46,829 bases of DNA, taken from assembly GCA_020024635.1 (NCBI GenBank), contig JAHHTL010000014.1:1-46829 (forward strand), given 5' to 3'. Positions 32,751 through 41,844 of this stretch are shown piece by piece (position 1 is the stretch's first letter; the number at the start of each line of letters is the position of its first letter). A program made the position numbers and the translations under genes. The notes under the pieces are model-generated. The model saw nothing but the letters and a program-made list of their open reading frames with translations, was not told where the DNA came from and did no database searches. This DNA comes from Ruminococcus sp. (GTDB lineage: Bacteria > Bacillota > Clostridia > Lachnospirales > Lachnospiraceae).

Positions 32751-33938
32751 ATGGAAAAATTATTATTTACTTCCGAATCAGTAACCGAAGGTCATCCAGA
32801 TAAAATGTGTGATCAGATTTCAGATGCCATTTTGGATGCGCTTTTAGAGCAAGATCCAATGAGCCGTGTGGCATGTGAAACAAGCACAACAACAGGTCTT
32901 GTACTTGTCATGGGTGAGATTACAACGAATGCATATGTTGACATTCAAAAAATTGTTCGTGAAACCATTCGAGAAATTGGATACACAAGAGGAAAATATG
33001 GATTTGACGCAGATACATGTGGTGTAATCACAGCCATCGATGAGCAGTCCACAGATATTGCTATGGGCGTAGATAAAGCGTTGGAAGCAAAAGAAAATAA
33101 AATGTCTGATGACGAAATTGAAGCTATTGGAGCCGGAGATCAGGGGATGATGTTTGGATATGCATCGGATGAAACAGAAGAGTTTATGCCATATCCGATC
33201 GCACTTGCGCATAAGCTTTCCAGAAGACTTACAGAAGTAAGAAAGAATGGAACACTGACATACTTAAGACCAGATGGAAAAACACAGGTAACGGCACAAT
33301 ACGATGAAAATGGCAAACCATACAGATTGGAGGCCGTTGTATTGTCTACCCAGCATGATCCAGAGGTGACACAAGAGCAGATTCATAAAGATATCAAAAA
33401 GTATGTATTTGATGAAGTTATACCAGCAGAAATGGTGGACGAACATACAAAGTTCTTTATCAATCCTACCGGTCGTTTTGTGATCGGTGGACCACACGGA
33501 GACAGCGGACTTACAGGAAGAAAAATCATTGTTGATACTTATGGTGGAATGGCTCGTCACGGTGGTGGGGCATTCTCAGGAAAAGATTGCACAAAGGTGG
33601 ATCGCTCTGCAGCGTATGCAGCACGTTATGCAGCAAAAAATATTGTTGCTGCAGGATTGGCGAATAAATGTGAAATTCAGCTGTCTTATGCAATTGGTGT
33701 GGCACAGCCTACATCCATCAATGTAGATACTTTCGGTACAGGGAAACTTTCTGATGAAAAGATCATCGAGATTGTTCGTGAGAATTTTGATATGCGCCCG
33801 GCAGGAATTATAAAAATGTTGGATCTTCGCAGACCGATCTACAAGCAGACAGCAGCATATGGACACTTTGGAAGGAATGACCTTGATTTACCATGGGAAA
33901 AACTAGATAAAGTTGACGCACTAAAGAAATATCTGTAA
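32751..33938 (+). CDS. metK: S-adenosylmethionine synthetase
   Basis: A 395-residue enzyme that makes SAM from methionine and ATP. N-terminal F-T-S-E-S-V-T-E-G-H-P-D-K (ATP loop), G-A-G-D-Q-G-M-M-F-G-Y near 127 and G-G-G-A-F-S-G-K-D near 271 are hallmark blocks. Length is exact for the family. Controlled by the SAM-I riboswitch in front, giving product feedback. Ribosome site AAAGGAG. Confidence 0.97.
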   Translation: MEKLLFTSESVTEGHPDKMCDQISDAILDALLEQDPMSRVACETSTTTGLVLVMGEITTNAYVDIQKIVRETIREIGYTRGKYGFDADTCGVITAIDEQSTDIAMGVDKALEAKENKMSDDEIEAIGAGDQGMMFGYASDETEEFMPYPIALAHKLSRRLTEVRKNGTLTYLRPDGKTQVTAQYDENGKPYRLEAVVLSTQHDPEVTQEQIHKDIKKYVFDEVIPAEMVDEHTKFFINPTGRFVIGGPHGDSGLTGRKIIVDTYGGMARHGGGAFSGKDCTKVDRSAAYAARYAAKNIVAAGLANKCEIQLSYAIGVAQPTSINVDTFGTGKLSDEKIIEIVRENFDMRPAGIIKMLDLRRPIYKQTAAYGHFGRNDLDLPWEKLDKVDALKKYL

Positions 33939-33961
33939 AATACACAGTATTAGGTGCGTAA

Positions 33962-33992
33962 AAACAGGCACCTATCAGGTGTCTGTTTTTTT
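33962..33992 (+). terminator. Terminator after metK
   Basis: A 12-bp stem (AAACAGGCACCT with AGGTGTCTGTTT, one G-T pair) with a 3-base loop, followed by a T-run. Confidence 0.9.
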
Positions 33993-34046
33993 AGTAAGAA
34001 GTACTGTAAATATAACAAAAATCTGTTGAATACATGAGGTAATAAG

Positions 34047-35111
34047 ATGAAACTAAAAACAAAGTTAGTAATTGCGTTTATGTCTGTTATGATTCTGCCT
34101 ACTTTTTTTGTGATCTTAGCAATGCAGCTATTTTCTCCGGATTCTGCGGGGACAATGGGGGAAATACAACAATTATATTTGCTCGTTGTATTTTTAACTG
34201 CATCAGTATTGATCTATTGGATTTACCGAACAGTATCCATTCCACTTTCCAAACTTCAAGCAGCAGCTAGAAATATTAAAGAAGGAAATTTGGACTTTGA
34301 AATTCGCAGTGATACAGATGATGAGATAGGAATGCTTTGTCGTGATTTTGAAGAAATGCGGCTTAGATTGAAGGCAAATGCGGAAGAAAAAGTTGCTTTT
34401 GATAAAGAAAATAAGGAATTGATCAGTAATATTTCTCATGACCTGAAAACTCCGATTACTGCAATTAAAGGATATGTAGAAGGAATTATGGATGGAGTTG
34501 CAGATACACCGGAAAAGATGGACAGATATATAAAAACAATATACAATAAGGCTAATGAAATGGATCTTCTTATTAATGAACTTACCTTGTATTCAAAGAT
34601 TGATACCAATCGTATTCCGTATGATTTTAGTACCATTTCTGCAAAGAACTATTTTGGGGATTGTGCAGAGGACCTTGCGATGGAATTAGAAGAAAAAGGG
34701 GTGGAATTTAGCTACCAAAATTATTTAGAAGAAGATGCAACAGTCATTGTAGATCCAGAACAACTTCGACGTGTTATCAATAATATTGTAAATAATTCCG
34801 TGAAATATATGGATAAATCAAAAGCGGAAATTCATATGAGATTGAAAGATGTGGGAGATTTTATTCAAGTGGAATTAGAAGATAATGCAAAAGGAATTGC
34901 CCCAAAAGATCTTCCCTACATTTTTGACAGATTTTATCGAACGGATGCTTCTAGAAATTCTTCCAAAGGAGGAAGTGGAATTGGGCTTTCGATTGTAAAG
35001 AAAATTGTAGAAGAACATGGCGGAAAAATCTGGGCCACCAGCGAGAATGGTGTGGGAACAACGATGTATTTTGTAATAAGAAAGTATCAGGAGGTACCAC
35101 TGAATGAATAA
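34047..35111 (+). CDS. Sensor histidine kinase
   Basis: A 354-residue membrane kinase. Two membrane helices (about 7-29 and 43-62) are separated by only about 13 residues, so there is almost no external sensor domain. A HAMP domain (60-112), HisKA with phospho-acceptor His131 in N-I-S-H-D-L-K-T-P, and HATPase_c with N-I-V-N-N-S-V-K-Y near 250 and G-S-G-I-G-L-S near 312 follow. Such kinases sense signals in or near the membrane. It overlaps the response regulator by 8 bases and leads the KtrAB genes. The GAGGTAA ribosome site supports the start. Confidence 0.93.
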   Translation: MKLKTKLVIAFMSVMILPTFFVILAMQLFSPDSAGTMGEIQQLYLLVVFLTASVLIYWIYRTVSIPLSKLQAAARNIKEGNLDFEIRSDTDDEIGMLCRDFEEMRLRLKANAEEKVAFDKENKELISNISHDLKTPITAIKGYVEGIMDGVADTPEKMDRYIKTIYNKANEMDLLINELTLYSKIDTNRIPYDFSTISAKNYFGDCAEDLAMELEEKGVEFSYQNYLEEDATVIVDPEQLRRVINNIVNNSVKYMDKSKAEIHMRLKDVGDFIQVELEDNAKGIAPKDLPYIFDRFYRTDASRNSSKGGSGIGLSIVKKIVEEHGGKIWATSENGVGTTMYFVIRKYQEVPLNE

Positions 35112-35796
35112 AAGAATTTTGATCATTGAAGATGAGGAAAGTATTGCAGATCTTGAAAAAGATTACCTAGAACTAAGTAATTTTGATGTGATTGTAGTGA
35201 ATGATGGAAAAACAGGACTTGAAAAAGCGATGAAAGAGGATTATGATTTGATTATTCTGGATCTAATGCTTCCAGGTGTGGATGGATTTGAAATCTGTCG
35301 ACAAGTGCGTAGTCAGAAGAATACTCCGATTATTATGGTGTCTGCTAAAAAGGATGACATTGATAAAATCAGAGGGCTAGGATTGGGCGCAGACGATTAT
35401 ATGACAAAACCATTTAGTCCAAGTGAACTTGTGGCTCGTGTAAAAGCACATCTTGCCAGATATGAAAGATTGATCGGCAGTACAGTGGAGGAAAATGAAC
35501 TCATAGAGATTCGAGGACTAAAGATAGACAAAACGGCTAGAAGAGTATGGGTAAATGAAGTAGAACGTTCCTTTACGACAAAAGAGTTTGATCTTCTTAC
35601 CTTCCTGGCAGGTCATCCGAATCATGTTTACACCAAAGAAGAATTGTTCACAGAAATATGGGATATGGAATCAGTTGGCGACATCGCAACGGTTACCGTC
35701 CATATTAAAAAGATAAGGGAGAAAATAGAATACGATACCTCACACCCACAGTACATAGAGACAATTTGGGGTGTAGGATACCGCTTTAAGGTATGA
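35104..35796 (+). CDS. OmpR/PhoB-type response regulator
   Basis: A 230-residue regulator. Receiver domain (1-118) with the acid pocket E-D-E at 9-11, phospho-acceptor Asp53 in I-L-D-L-M-L-P and Lys103 in T-K-P-F. The winged-helix DNA-binding domain (about 130-228) has F-T-T-K-E-F-D-L-L near 159, V-G-D-I-A-T-V-T-V-H-I-K-K-I-R-E-K and the G-V-G-Y-R-F wing. It is translated with the kinase and sits 4 bases before ktrB, so it likely controls potassium uptake or is co-expressed with it. Confidence 0.95.
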   Translation: MNKRILIIEDEESIADLEKDYLELSNFDVIVVNDGKTGLEKAMKEDYDLIILDLMLPGVDGFEICRQVRSQKNTPIIMVSAKKDDIDKIRGLGLGADDYMTKPFSPSELVARVKAHLARYERLIGSTVEENELIEIRGLKIDKTARRVWVNEVERSFTTKEFDLLTFLAGHPNHVYTKEELFTEIWDMESVGDIATVTVHIKKIREKIEYDTSHPQYIETIWGVGYRFKV

Positions 35797-35800
35797 GAAA

Positions 35801-37180
35801 ATGGAAATGAAAAATCAGAAAAAAACATGTTTGAATCCAATGCAAAAAATTTCCCTTGGATTCTTGGGCGTCATTCTTCTAGGAGGCGTTCTTTTGTGGC
35901 TGCCAATTAGCAATCAGGTGCCGATCAAATTCATTGATGCACTGTTTACTTCGGTTTCAGCCGTGTGTGTGACAGGACTTGTTACAATTACACCTGCGGT
36001 GCAGTTTACCGCGTTCGGAAAAGGGATACTACTTGTTCTTATTCAAATTGGGGGGCTTGGAGTAATTGCATGTACCGTAGCATTCTTTTTGATCATAAAG
36101 AAAAAGATTACGATGCGGGAGCGTATGATGATTCAGCAAGGCTATAATCTTGATACATTATCAGGAATGGTACAATTTGTCATACGAATTTTAAAAGGTA
36201 CTTTTTTTGTAGAAGGAATTGGTGCTATTTTATACAGTTTTGTATTTATCCCACAGTTTGGAATTAGTAAAGGGATTTTTTACTCCATATTCCACTCCAT
36301 ATCTGCATTTTGTAATGCAGGTATAGACTTGATTGGAACATCAAGTTTTATTCAGTATATTCGATCACCGCTGATTAGTTTTACCACGATGCTATTGATC
36401 ATTATGGGAGGTCTTGGATTTACAGTATGGTATGATGTAATGCACAACGCCATAAAAGTATTTCAGGGACGCCTGCCACTAAATCGATTGTTCACCAGGT
36501 TAAAATTACAGTCCAAGATTGTATTGTGCACCACATTTTTTTTGATTTGTATAGGAACATTAGGAATCTTTTTGCTAGAGTACAACAATCCTCTGACAAT
36601 TGGAAAACTAAGTGTAGGTCAGAAATTAATGGCAAGTGGGTTTCAATCTGTGACCACAAGAACAGCGGGATTTGCAACCATGTCGCAAAGTGGCCTTACA
36701 CAAGGTTCAAAGCTACTTTCTTGTATTTTGATGTTTATTGGAGGATCACCGGGGGGAACTGCAGGTGGTGTCAAAACAACAACGGCAGTAATGGTTGTTT
36801 TAACTTGTATTTGTGTAATAAAAGGCAGAAGAGAAACGGAGTGCTTTAAAAGAAAACTAGATGCTTCTATTGTGCGTTCCGGAGTTGCAATTAGTACCAT
36901 TACATTTTTATTCTGGTTATCCGGAGTTACTTTACTTACTATTTTAGAACCAGATAAGGATTTTTTGAAATTAATGTATGAAGCAACTTCTGCGCTGGCA
37001 ACAGTTGGATTAAGTGCAGATCTTACGCCACATCTTGGAAGGGCCAGCCATATCGTTTTAATGGTATTGATGTATGTAGGCCGAATCGGACCAATTACAA
37101 TGGGGCTTGTCTTTGCAGGAAAAGTAAAAGTCGTAGAACAACTTCGGGATCTTCCGGAAGAGAAAATAATGTTAGGATAG
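35801..37180 (+). CDS. ktrB: Potassium uptake channel subunit, TrkH/KtrB family
   Basis: A 459-residue membrane protein with four pseudo-repeats of two helices and a pore loop. The selectivity-filter glycines are visible in V-C-V-T-G-L near 59, C-N-A-G-I-D near 170, T-R-T-A-G-F near 285 and A-T-V-G-L-S near 398. K+ is carried with Na+ or H+. The S-P-G-G-T-A-G-G-V-K-T block near 316, including the intramembrane loop, is typical of Ktr. Either ATG 35801 or 35807 may be the start. It follows the response regulator within 4 bases and precedes ktrA by 17. Confidence 0.92.
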   Translation: MEMKNQKKTCLNPMQKISLGFLGVILLGGVLLWLPISNQVPIKFIDALFTSVSAVCVTGLVTITPAVQFTAFGKGILLVLIQIGGLGVIACTVAFFLIIKKKITMRERMMIQQGYNLDTLSGMVQFVIRILKGTFFVEGIGAILYSFVFIPQFGISKGIFYSIFHSISAFCNAGIDLIGTSSFIQYIRSPLISFTTMLLIIMGGLGFTVWYDVMHNAIKVFQGRLPLNRLFTRLKLQSKIVLCTTFFLICIGTLGIFLLEYNNPLTIGKLSVGQKLMASGFQSVTTRTAGFATMSQSGLTQGSKLLSCILMFIGGSPGGTAGGVKTTTAVMVVLTCICVIKGRRETECFKRKLDASIVRSGVAISTITFLFWLSGVTLLTILEPDKDFLKLMYEATSALATVGLSADLTPHLGRASHIVLMVLMYVGRIGPITMGLVFAGKVKVVEQLRDLPEEKIMLG

Positions 37181-37197
37181 TTTGAGAGGAATATAAG

Positions 37198-37851
37198 ATG
37201 AAAAAACAATTTGCAGTAATAGGACTTGGTAGTTTTGGACGAAGTGTTGCATTATCTTTGGAGGCATTAGGCGGTGATGTGATCGTCGTTGATAAATCGT
37301 ATGAAAAGATTCAAGAAATTTCAGATTCTGTATTTTTTGCTATGCGTGCAGATGTATCTGATCCGGAAGCACTTCAGTCTTTAGGGGGAAGAAATCTAGA
37401 TGCCATTGTGATTGCAGTATCAGAGAACTTAGAGGCAAGTATTATGGCAACAATTGCAGCAAAAGAGCTTGGGATACCTTACGTTCTTGTGAAAGCCAAA
37501 GATGATCTTCAAGGAAAGATTTTGAAAAAAATTGGGGCAGATGCAATTATTTATCCAGAAAGAGATATGGGCAGCAGAATTGCAAAGAGCCTCGTATCTA
37601 CTGATTTTACCGATTGGATTGCGTTGTCATCCGAGTATAGTCTTGCAGAAACAGTTATTCCAGAGCAATGGGTTGGAAAAAGCCTAATGGAATTAAAATT
37701 GCGTGAGCGCTATGGTCTTAACGTGGTTGGAATTATGCAAGGAGAAGAAGTGGATGTTACATTCGATCCTGCAAAACCACTTCCGGCAGATTGCATTATT
37801 ATCGTTATTGGATCCGATGCTGTGTTAGGAAAGTTCCATTCAAGAGTATAG
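37198..37851 (+). CDS. ktrA: Potassium uptake regulatory subunit, KtrA/TrkA (RCK)
   Basis: A 217-residue cytoplasmic gating ring subunit. The RCK_N Rossmann domain (1-135) has G-L-G-S-F-G at 9-14 and a conserved V-V-D-K position for nucleotide (NAD/ATP/ADP) binding; RCK_C (140-215) follows. A single RCK domain set means KtrA type, not the doubled TrkA of enterics. It works on KtrB at the membrane. Ribosome site GAGAGGAA. Confidence 0.93.
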   Translation: MKKQFAVIGLGSFGRSVALSLEALGGDVIVVDKSYEKIQEISDSVFFAMRADVSDPEALQSLGGRNLDAIVIAVSENLEASIMATIAAKELGIPYVLVKAKDDLQGKILKKIGADAIIYPERDMGSRIAKSLVSTDFTDWIALSSEYSLAETVIPEQWVGKSLMELKLRERYGLNVVGIMQGEEVDVTFDPAKPLPADCIIIVIGSDAVLGKFHSRV

Positions 37852-37861
37852 GGAGAAGACG

Positions 37862-38635
37862 ATGATCACAAGCACCAGTAATCAAAAAGTAAAAGAGTTA
37901 TTACAACTTAAGAAAAAGGCGAAAATAAGAAATCAAGAAGGGGTCTTTCTAGCAGAGGGAAGTCGAATGGTACTAGAAGCGCCGAGAGACAGAATCCGTC
38001 AATTATACCTCTCGCAGTCCTATGAGAAAAAACATGGACAGGAACTAAAAAGGCAAGGGCTTTCCTATGAGACCTTTTCTGATACAGTATTTGCCTATGT
38101 TTCAGATACAAAAACACCGCAAGGGATTCTTGCGGTGGTTCGTCAGTTAGATTACAAAATAGAAGAGATATTGAAGAAAGAAAATCCTCATATTTTAGTT
38201 TTGGATAATTTACAAGATCCCGGGAATCTAGGAACCATATTTCGGACAGCAGAAGCGGCGGGTGTGACTGGAATTTTAATGAGCAAAGATTGTGTGGATA
38301 TTTATAATCCAAAGACAATCCGCTCTACAATGGGCGCAGCTTATCGGATGCCATTTATATATTTAGATGATATTTTAGAAGGAATTCGTTGCTTAAAAGA
38401 AGAAAAAATTCAAGTATATGCAGCACACTTAGAGGGAAAGCATTCCTACGATCAAGAAGATTATCGAAAGGGAACTGCACTTTTAATTGGAAATGAAGGG
38501 AATGGTTTAAGACCAGAAGTTGCAGATATGGCAGACACTTGGGTGCGCATTCCCATGGAAGGTCAGGCAGAATCATTAAATGCAGCTGTGGCAGCAGCAA
38601 TTCTGATGTTTGAAGTTAGCAGACAAAGAAGATAG
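37862..38635 (+). CDS. TrmH/SpoU-family RNA 2'-O-methyltransferase
   Basis: A 257-residue SPOUT enzyme. Residues 1-95 are an L30e-like substrate-binding domain; the catalytic knot holds N-L-Q-D-P-G-N-L-G-T-I-F-R-T-A-E-A near 118, R-S-T-M-G-A-A-Y near 157, L-I-G-N-E-G-N-G-L near 208 and I-P-M-E-G-Q-A-E-S-L-N-A-A-V near 231. It methylates a ribose in rRNA or tRNA; RlmB-like 23S activity is likely but not provable. Starts ATG 37862 after GGGAGAAG. Confidence 0.92.
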   Translation: MITSTSNQKVKELLQLKKKAKIRNQEGVFLAEGSRMVLEAPRDRIRQLYLSQSYEKKHGQELKRQGLSYETFSDTVFAYVSDTKTPQGILAVVRQLDYKIEEILKKENPHILVLDNLQDPGNLGTIFRTAEAAGVTGILMSKDCVDIYNPKTIRSTMGAAYRMPFIYLDDILEGIRCLKEEKIQVYAAHLEGKHSYDQEDYRKGTALLIGNEGNGLRPEVADMADTWVRIPMEGQAESLNAAVAAAILMFEVSRQRR

Positions 38636-38653
38636 AATCTTTTGGAGGGGCAG

Positions 38654-39637
38654 ATGAAGGCAGAAATCTTAAAAGTATTAAGAGAATGTGGAGATTATGT
38701 TTCAGGTCAGCAGTTGTGCGAACAGCTTCAGGTTTCACGGACAGCTGTATGGAAAGTAATCAATCAGCTAAAAGAAGAAGGATATGAAGTAGAAGCCATC
38801 CGAAACAAAGGATATCGTATTACATCCAGTCCGGATATCATAACAAAAGAAGAATTGGCAAGTCGATTGGACACAGAATGGGCAGGACAGGAAATCTATT
38901 ATTTTGATGAAATTGATTCTACAAATACAAAAGCAAGACAGTTGGCGGATCAAGGGGCTCCTCACGGCACCTTAGTCGTGGCAGACTGTCAACACGCGGG
39001 AAGAGGCAGAAGAGGAAGAGTATGGGAATCCCCGAAAGGTAAAAACATTTACATGACGTTGCTTTTAAGACCAGAGTTTTCCCCAGACAAGGCATCTATG
39101 CTGACTTTGGTTATGGCACTTAGTGTGTATGAAGGACTAAAAGAAACGGTGGATCTGGATTTGAAGATCAAGTGGCCGAATGATCTGGTATGTGGAAAGA
39201 AAAAAGTCGTAGGAATTCTCACAGAAATGAGTACAGAAATTGATTATATCAATCATGTAGTGATCGGTACAGGCGTGAATGTAAACCTAGAAGAACTTCC
39301 AGACGAGATCAAAGACATGGCGACTTCTTTGCTCTTGGAGAGCGGCGGGAAGCAAAAAAGAAGCGCCATTATTTCCGCTGTTTTAAAACATTTTGAAAAA
39401 AATTATGAGACCTTTATAAAAACTTGTGATCTTAGTGAATTACAAGAACAATATAACCATATTCTGATCAACAAAGATCAAGAGGTTCAGATTCTAGGAG
39501 AAAAAGAGGTGTATACAGCTCATGCACTTGGAATCAATGAAAAGGGGGAACTTCTGATTAGAAAAGAAGATGGTTCCATTGTTGCGATTTATGCAGGAGA
39601 AGTTTCGGTACGTGGACTGTATGGGTATGTATCGTAG
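38654..39637 (+). CDS. birA: Biotin protein ligase / biotin operon repressor
   Basis: A 327-residue bifunctional protein. The N-terminal winged HTH (1-62) shows S-G-Q-Q-L-C-E-Q-L-Q-V-S-R-T-A-V-W-K. The ligase domain (about 75-265) has S-T-N-T-K-A near 93, G-R-G-R-R-G-R-V-W near 117 and K-W-P-N-D-L near 175. A C-terminal SH3-like domain follows. It attaches biotin to carboxylases and represses biotin genes. I take ATG 38654, which has GGAGGGG before it; the TTG at 38642 is inside the ribosome site. Confidence 0.94.
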   Translation: MKAEILKVLRECGDYVSGQQLCEQLQVSRTAVWKVINQLKEEGYEVEAIRNKGYRITSSPDIITKEELASRLDTEWAGQEIYYFDEIDSTNTKARQLADQGAPHGTLVVADCQHAGRGRRGRVWESPKGKNIYMTLLLRPEFSPDKASMLTLVMALSVYEGLKETVDLDLKIKWPNDLVCGKKKVVGILTEMSTEIDYINHVVIGTGVNVNLEELPDEIKDMATSLLLESGGKQKRSAIISAVLKHFEKNYETFIKTCDLSELQEQYNHILINKDQEVQILGEKEVYTAHALGINEKGELLIRKEDGSIVAIYAGEVSVRGLYGYVS

Positions 39638-39663
39638 AATCATCATAGAAAGAGGAAACAAAT

Positions 39664-40005
39664 ATGGAAAATGAGGTTGTACTTTGTGCAGCAAGTTCTT
39701 ATGAACGAAAATTTTATTTAAATCCGGATTTTACATCTTTGCCGGAAGAAATCAAACAGGAATTACAGATTATGTGTGTATTGTATACAGAAGATATTGG
39801 TGGTACATTCACGATTGTGTACGATAAAAACGGAAGTCTTTGTTTAAAAGTGGATCATGAAGAGAATGATTTTTCATTTGATGAAATCGGCAGTGTTTTA
39901 AAAATCAAAGAATTGCAACGAACAAAGGAAGAGTTGTTTGAGTCCTTGGAATTGTACTATAAGGTATTTTATTTAGGAGAGAAAATGGATGCTTCTGACA
40001 ATTGA
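39664..40005 (+). CDS. Small conserved protein, DUF6145-like
   Basis: A 113-residue soluble protein with V-L-C-A-A-S-S-Y-E-R-K-F-Y, L-P-E-E-I-K-Q-E-L-Q-I-M-C-V-L-Y-T-E-D-I-G-G and L-E-L-Y-Y-K-V-F-Y-L-G-E. This matches a Lachnospiraceae family I recall as DUF6145, commonly beside birA and coaX. No function is known. It overlaps the next gene by 17 bases, which implies shared expression with coaX. Confidence 0.78.
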   Translation: MENEVVLCAASSYERKFYLNPDFTSLPEEIKQELQIMCVLYTEDIGGTFTIVYDKNGSLCLKVDHEENDFSFDEIGSVLKIKELQRTKEELFESLELYYKVFYLGEKMDASDN

Positions 40006-40759
40006 TGTGAGAAATAAAAATATTACACTTGGAATTTTTAATGAAGAAAAGCTTGTTGCAACTTTTCGGATTACCACTGAAAAACAACGAACGTCCGATG
40101 AGTATGGACTTACGATCTGTAATCTTTTGGAGCATCGAAATGTAGAACCAGACAAAATTTCAGCTGTGATTATTTCTTCTGTAGTGCCGGATTTGATGCA
40201 CTCTTTGGTCAATGGAATCTTAAAGTATTTTCAGATTGATCCGATCGTGGTATCTGCAGGGGTTCGTACAGGGATTCGGATTGCTACGGAAAACCCAAAA
40301 GAAGTAGGTGCGGATCGGATTGTAGATGCAGTGGCGGCTTATCATATGGCAAAGGGGGCTGTTATTGTTGTGGATTTTGGAGCGGCAACCACCTTCGATT
40401 TAGTGGGACCAAAGGGAACCTTTGAAGCAGCAATTACCGCACCTGGAATTGAAACAGCAGCTCGCTCTTTATGGGCGGGGGCAGCTATGCTTCCGGCGAT
40501 TGAGATTAAGAAACCGAAGACAATTCTTGCCAAAGATACTGTTACCAGTATGCAAGCCGGATTGTTTTTTGGAGCAATCGGTCAGACAGAATATATTGTA
40601 AAAAAGTTAAAAGAAGAATCGGGGTATGAAAACATCACTGTTATTGCAACCGGGGGACTAGGAAATATTATTGTGAAACAAACCACATGTGTTGATAAAT
40701 ACTGTCCGAATTTGACTTTGGAAGGGTTAAGACTAATTTATAATAAAAATAGAAAATAG
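39989..40759 (+). CDS. coaX: Type III pantothenate kinase
   Basis: A 256-residue kinase for the first step of CoA synthesis. G-A-D-R-I-V-D-A-V near 108-116, V-V-D-F-G-A-A-T-T near 127-135 and the late I-A-T-G-G-L-G segment fit CoaX. The N-terminal phosphate-1 loop reads D-V-R-N-K-N (6-11) rather than D-x-G-N-T-N: Gly to Arg and Thr to Lys, each by one base change. The rest is well kept. An AGGAGAG site precedes the ATG. PanK-III is not inhibited by CoA and needs K+ or NH4+. Confidence 0.9.
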   Translation: MLLTIDVRNKNITLGIFNEEKLVATFRITTEKQRTSDEYGLTICNLLEHRNVEPDKISAVIISSVVPDLMHSLVNGILKYFQIDPIVVSAGVRTGIRIATENPKEVGADRIVDAVAAYHMAKGAVIVVDFGAATTFDLVGPKGTFEAAITAPGIETAARSLWAGAAMLPAIEIKKPKTILAKDTVTSMQAGLFFGAIGQTEYIVKKLKEESGYENITVIATGGLGNIIVKQTTCVDKYCPNLTLEGLRLIYNKNRK

Positions 40760-40772
40760 TGAGACAATACGT

Positions 40773-41732
40773 ATGAAACATTTAAAAATAGGAAATATAG
40801 AACTAGACAATTCCTATATCTTAGGACCTATGGCAGGAGTAACAGACCTGCCATTTCGTCTGCTTTGTAAAGAACAAGGAGCAGGACTTGTCTGCATGGA
40901 GATGGTCAGTGCCAAAGGAATTTATTATGACAATAAGAATACGGAAGCGTTGCTGGAAATACATCCAGAAGAAATGCCGTCTTCTTTGCAGCTTTTTGGT
41001 TCGGATCCCCAAATTATGAGCGAAATGGCTAAAAGAATTGAAGAACGTCCATTTGCAATTTTAGATATCAATATGGGATGTCCAGTGCCAAAGGTGGTAC
41101 GAAATGGAGAAGGATCTGCATTAATGAAAAATCCAAAACTGGTTTATGAAATTGTTTCCGCAATCGTAAAGGCAATCCAAAAACCAGTGACAGTAAAAAT
41201 TAGAAAAGGATTTGATGACAGTTGTATTAATGCGGTAGAGATTGCAAAAATCATAGAGGAAGCTGGGGCATCTGCGGTTGCGGTTCATGGACGAACAAGA
41301 GAGCAGTATTATTCAGGAATAGCAGACTGGGATATCATTCGTCAGGTAAAAGAGGCGGTTTCTATTCCGGTTATTGGAAATGGGGACGTGACATCTGGAG
41401 AAAAAGCAATTGCCTTAAAAAAACAAACAGGTTGTGACGGGGTTATGATTGCAAGAGGTGCACAAGGAAATCCATGGATTTTTTCTGAATTACTTGCATA
41501 TGAAGAAACCGGGGAACTTCCTCCGCGTCCAACGATTGACCAGATTAAGGAGACTATGCTAAGACATGCCCGCCTTCAAATGGAGTATAAAGGGGATTAC
41601 CTTGGAATAAGAGAAATGCGAAAGCATGTGGCATGGTATACAAAAGGTCTTCATGGATCTGCAAAATTAAGAGAAATGATCAATCAAGTAGAGTCTTATG
41701 AAGAACTGGAAAATATCTTGACATCCCTATAG
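40773..41732 (+). CDS. dusB: tRNA-dihydrouridine synthase
   Basis: A 319-residue FMN enzyme that reduces uridine in tRNA D-loops. G-P-M-A-G-V-T-D-L-P-F-R near 17 binds FMN, the catalytic Cys lies in M-G-C-P-V-P-K near 98, H-G-R-T-R-E-Q near 171, and I-A-R-G-A-Q-G-N-P-W near 226 are conserved. DusB is the usual form in Bacillota. Its last codons contain the greA promoter. Confidence 0.94.
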   Translation: MKHLKIGNIELDNSYILGPMAGVTDLPFRLLCKEQGAGLVCMEMVSAKGIYYDNKNTEALLEIHPEEMPSSLQLFGSDPQIMSEMAKRIEERPFAILDINMGCPVPKVVRNGEGSALMKNPKLVYEIVSAIVKAIQKPVTVKIRKGFDDSCINAVEIAKIIEEAGASAVAVHGRTREQYYSGIADWDIIRQVKEAVSIPVIGNGDVTSGEKAIALKKQTGCDGVMIARGAQGNPWIFSELLAYEETGELPPRPTIDQIKETMLRHARLQMEYKGDYLGIREMRKHVAWYTKGLHGSAKLREMINQVESYEELENILTSL

Positions 41733-41746
41733 GGATTGGGTATAAT
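41718..41746 (+). promoter_or_regulatory. Consensus promoter of greA-lysS
   Basis: TTGACA (41718-41723), 17-base spacer, TATAAT (41741-41746): a perfect sigma-A promoter. The -35 lies in the last codons of dusB and the -10 just past its stop. The leader is about 90 bases and ends in GAAAGGGA. Confidence 0.9.
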
Positions 41747-41844
41747 ATTAAAATTGTTAAGCATAGATTAAATTAGCGAAAGTCTATTTAAGTCAGACAT
41801 TTGCCAGAGAATAGAATAAAAGGAATTAGAAAGGGACATTAGCA

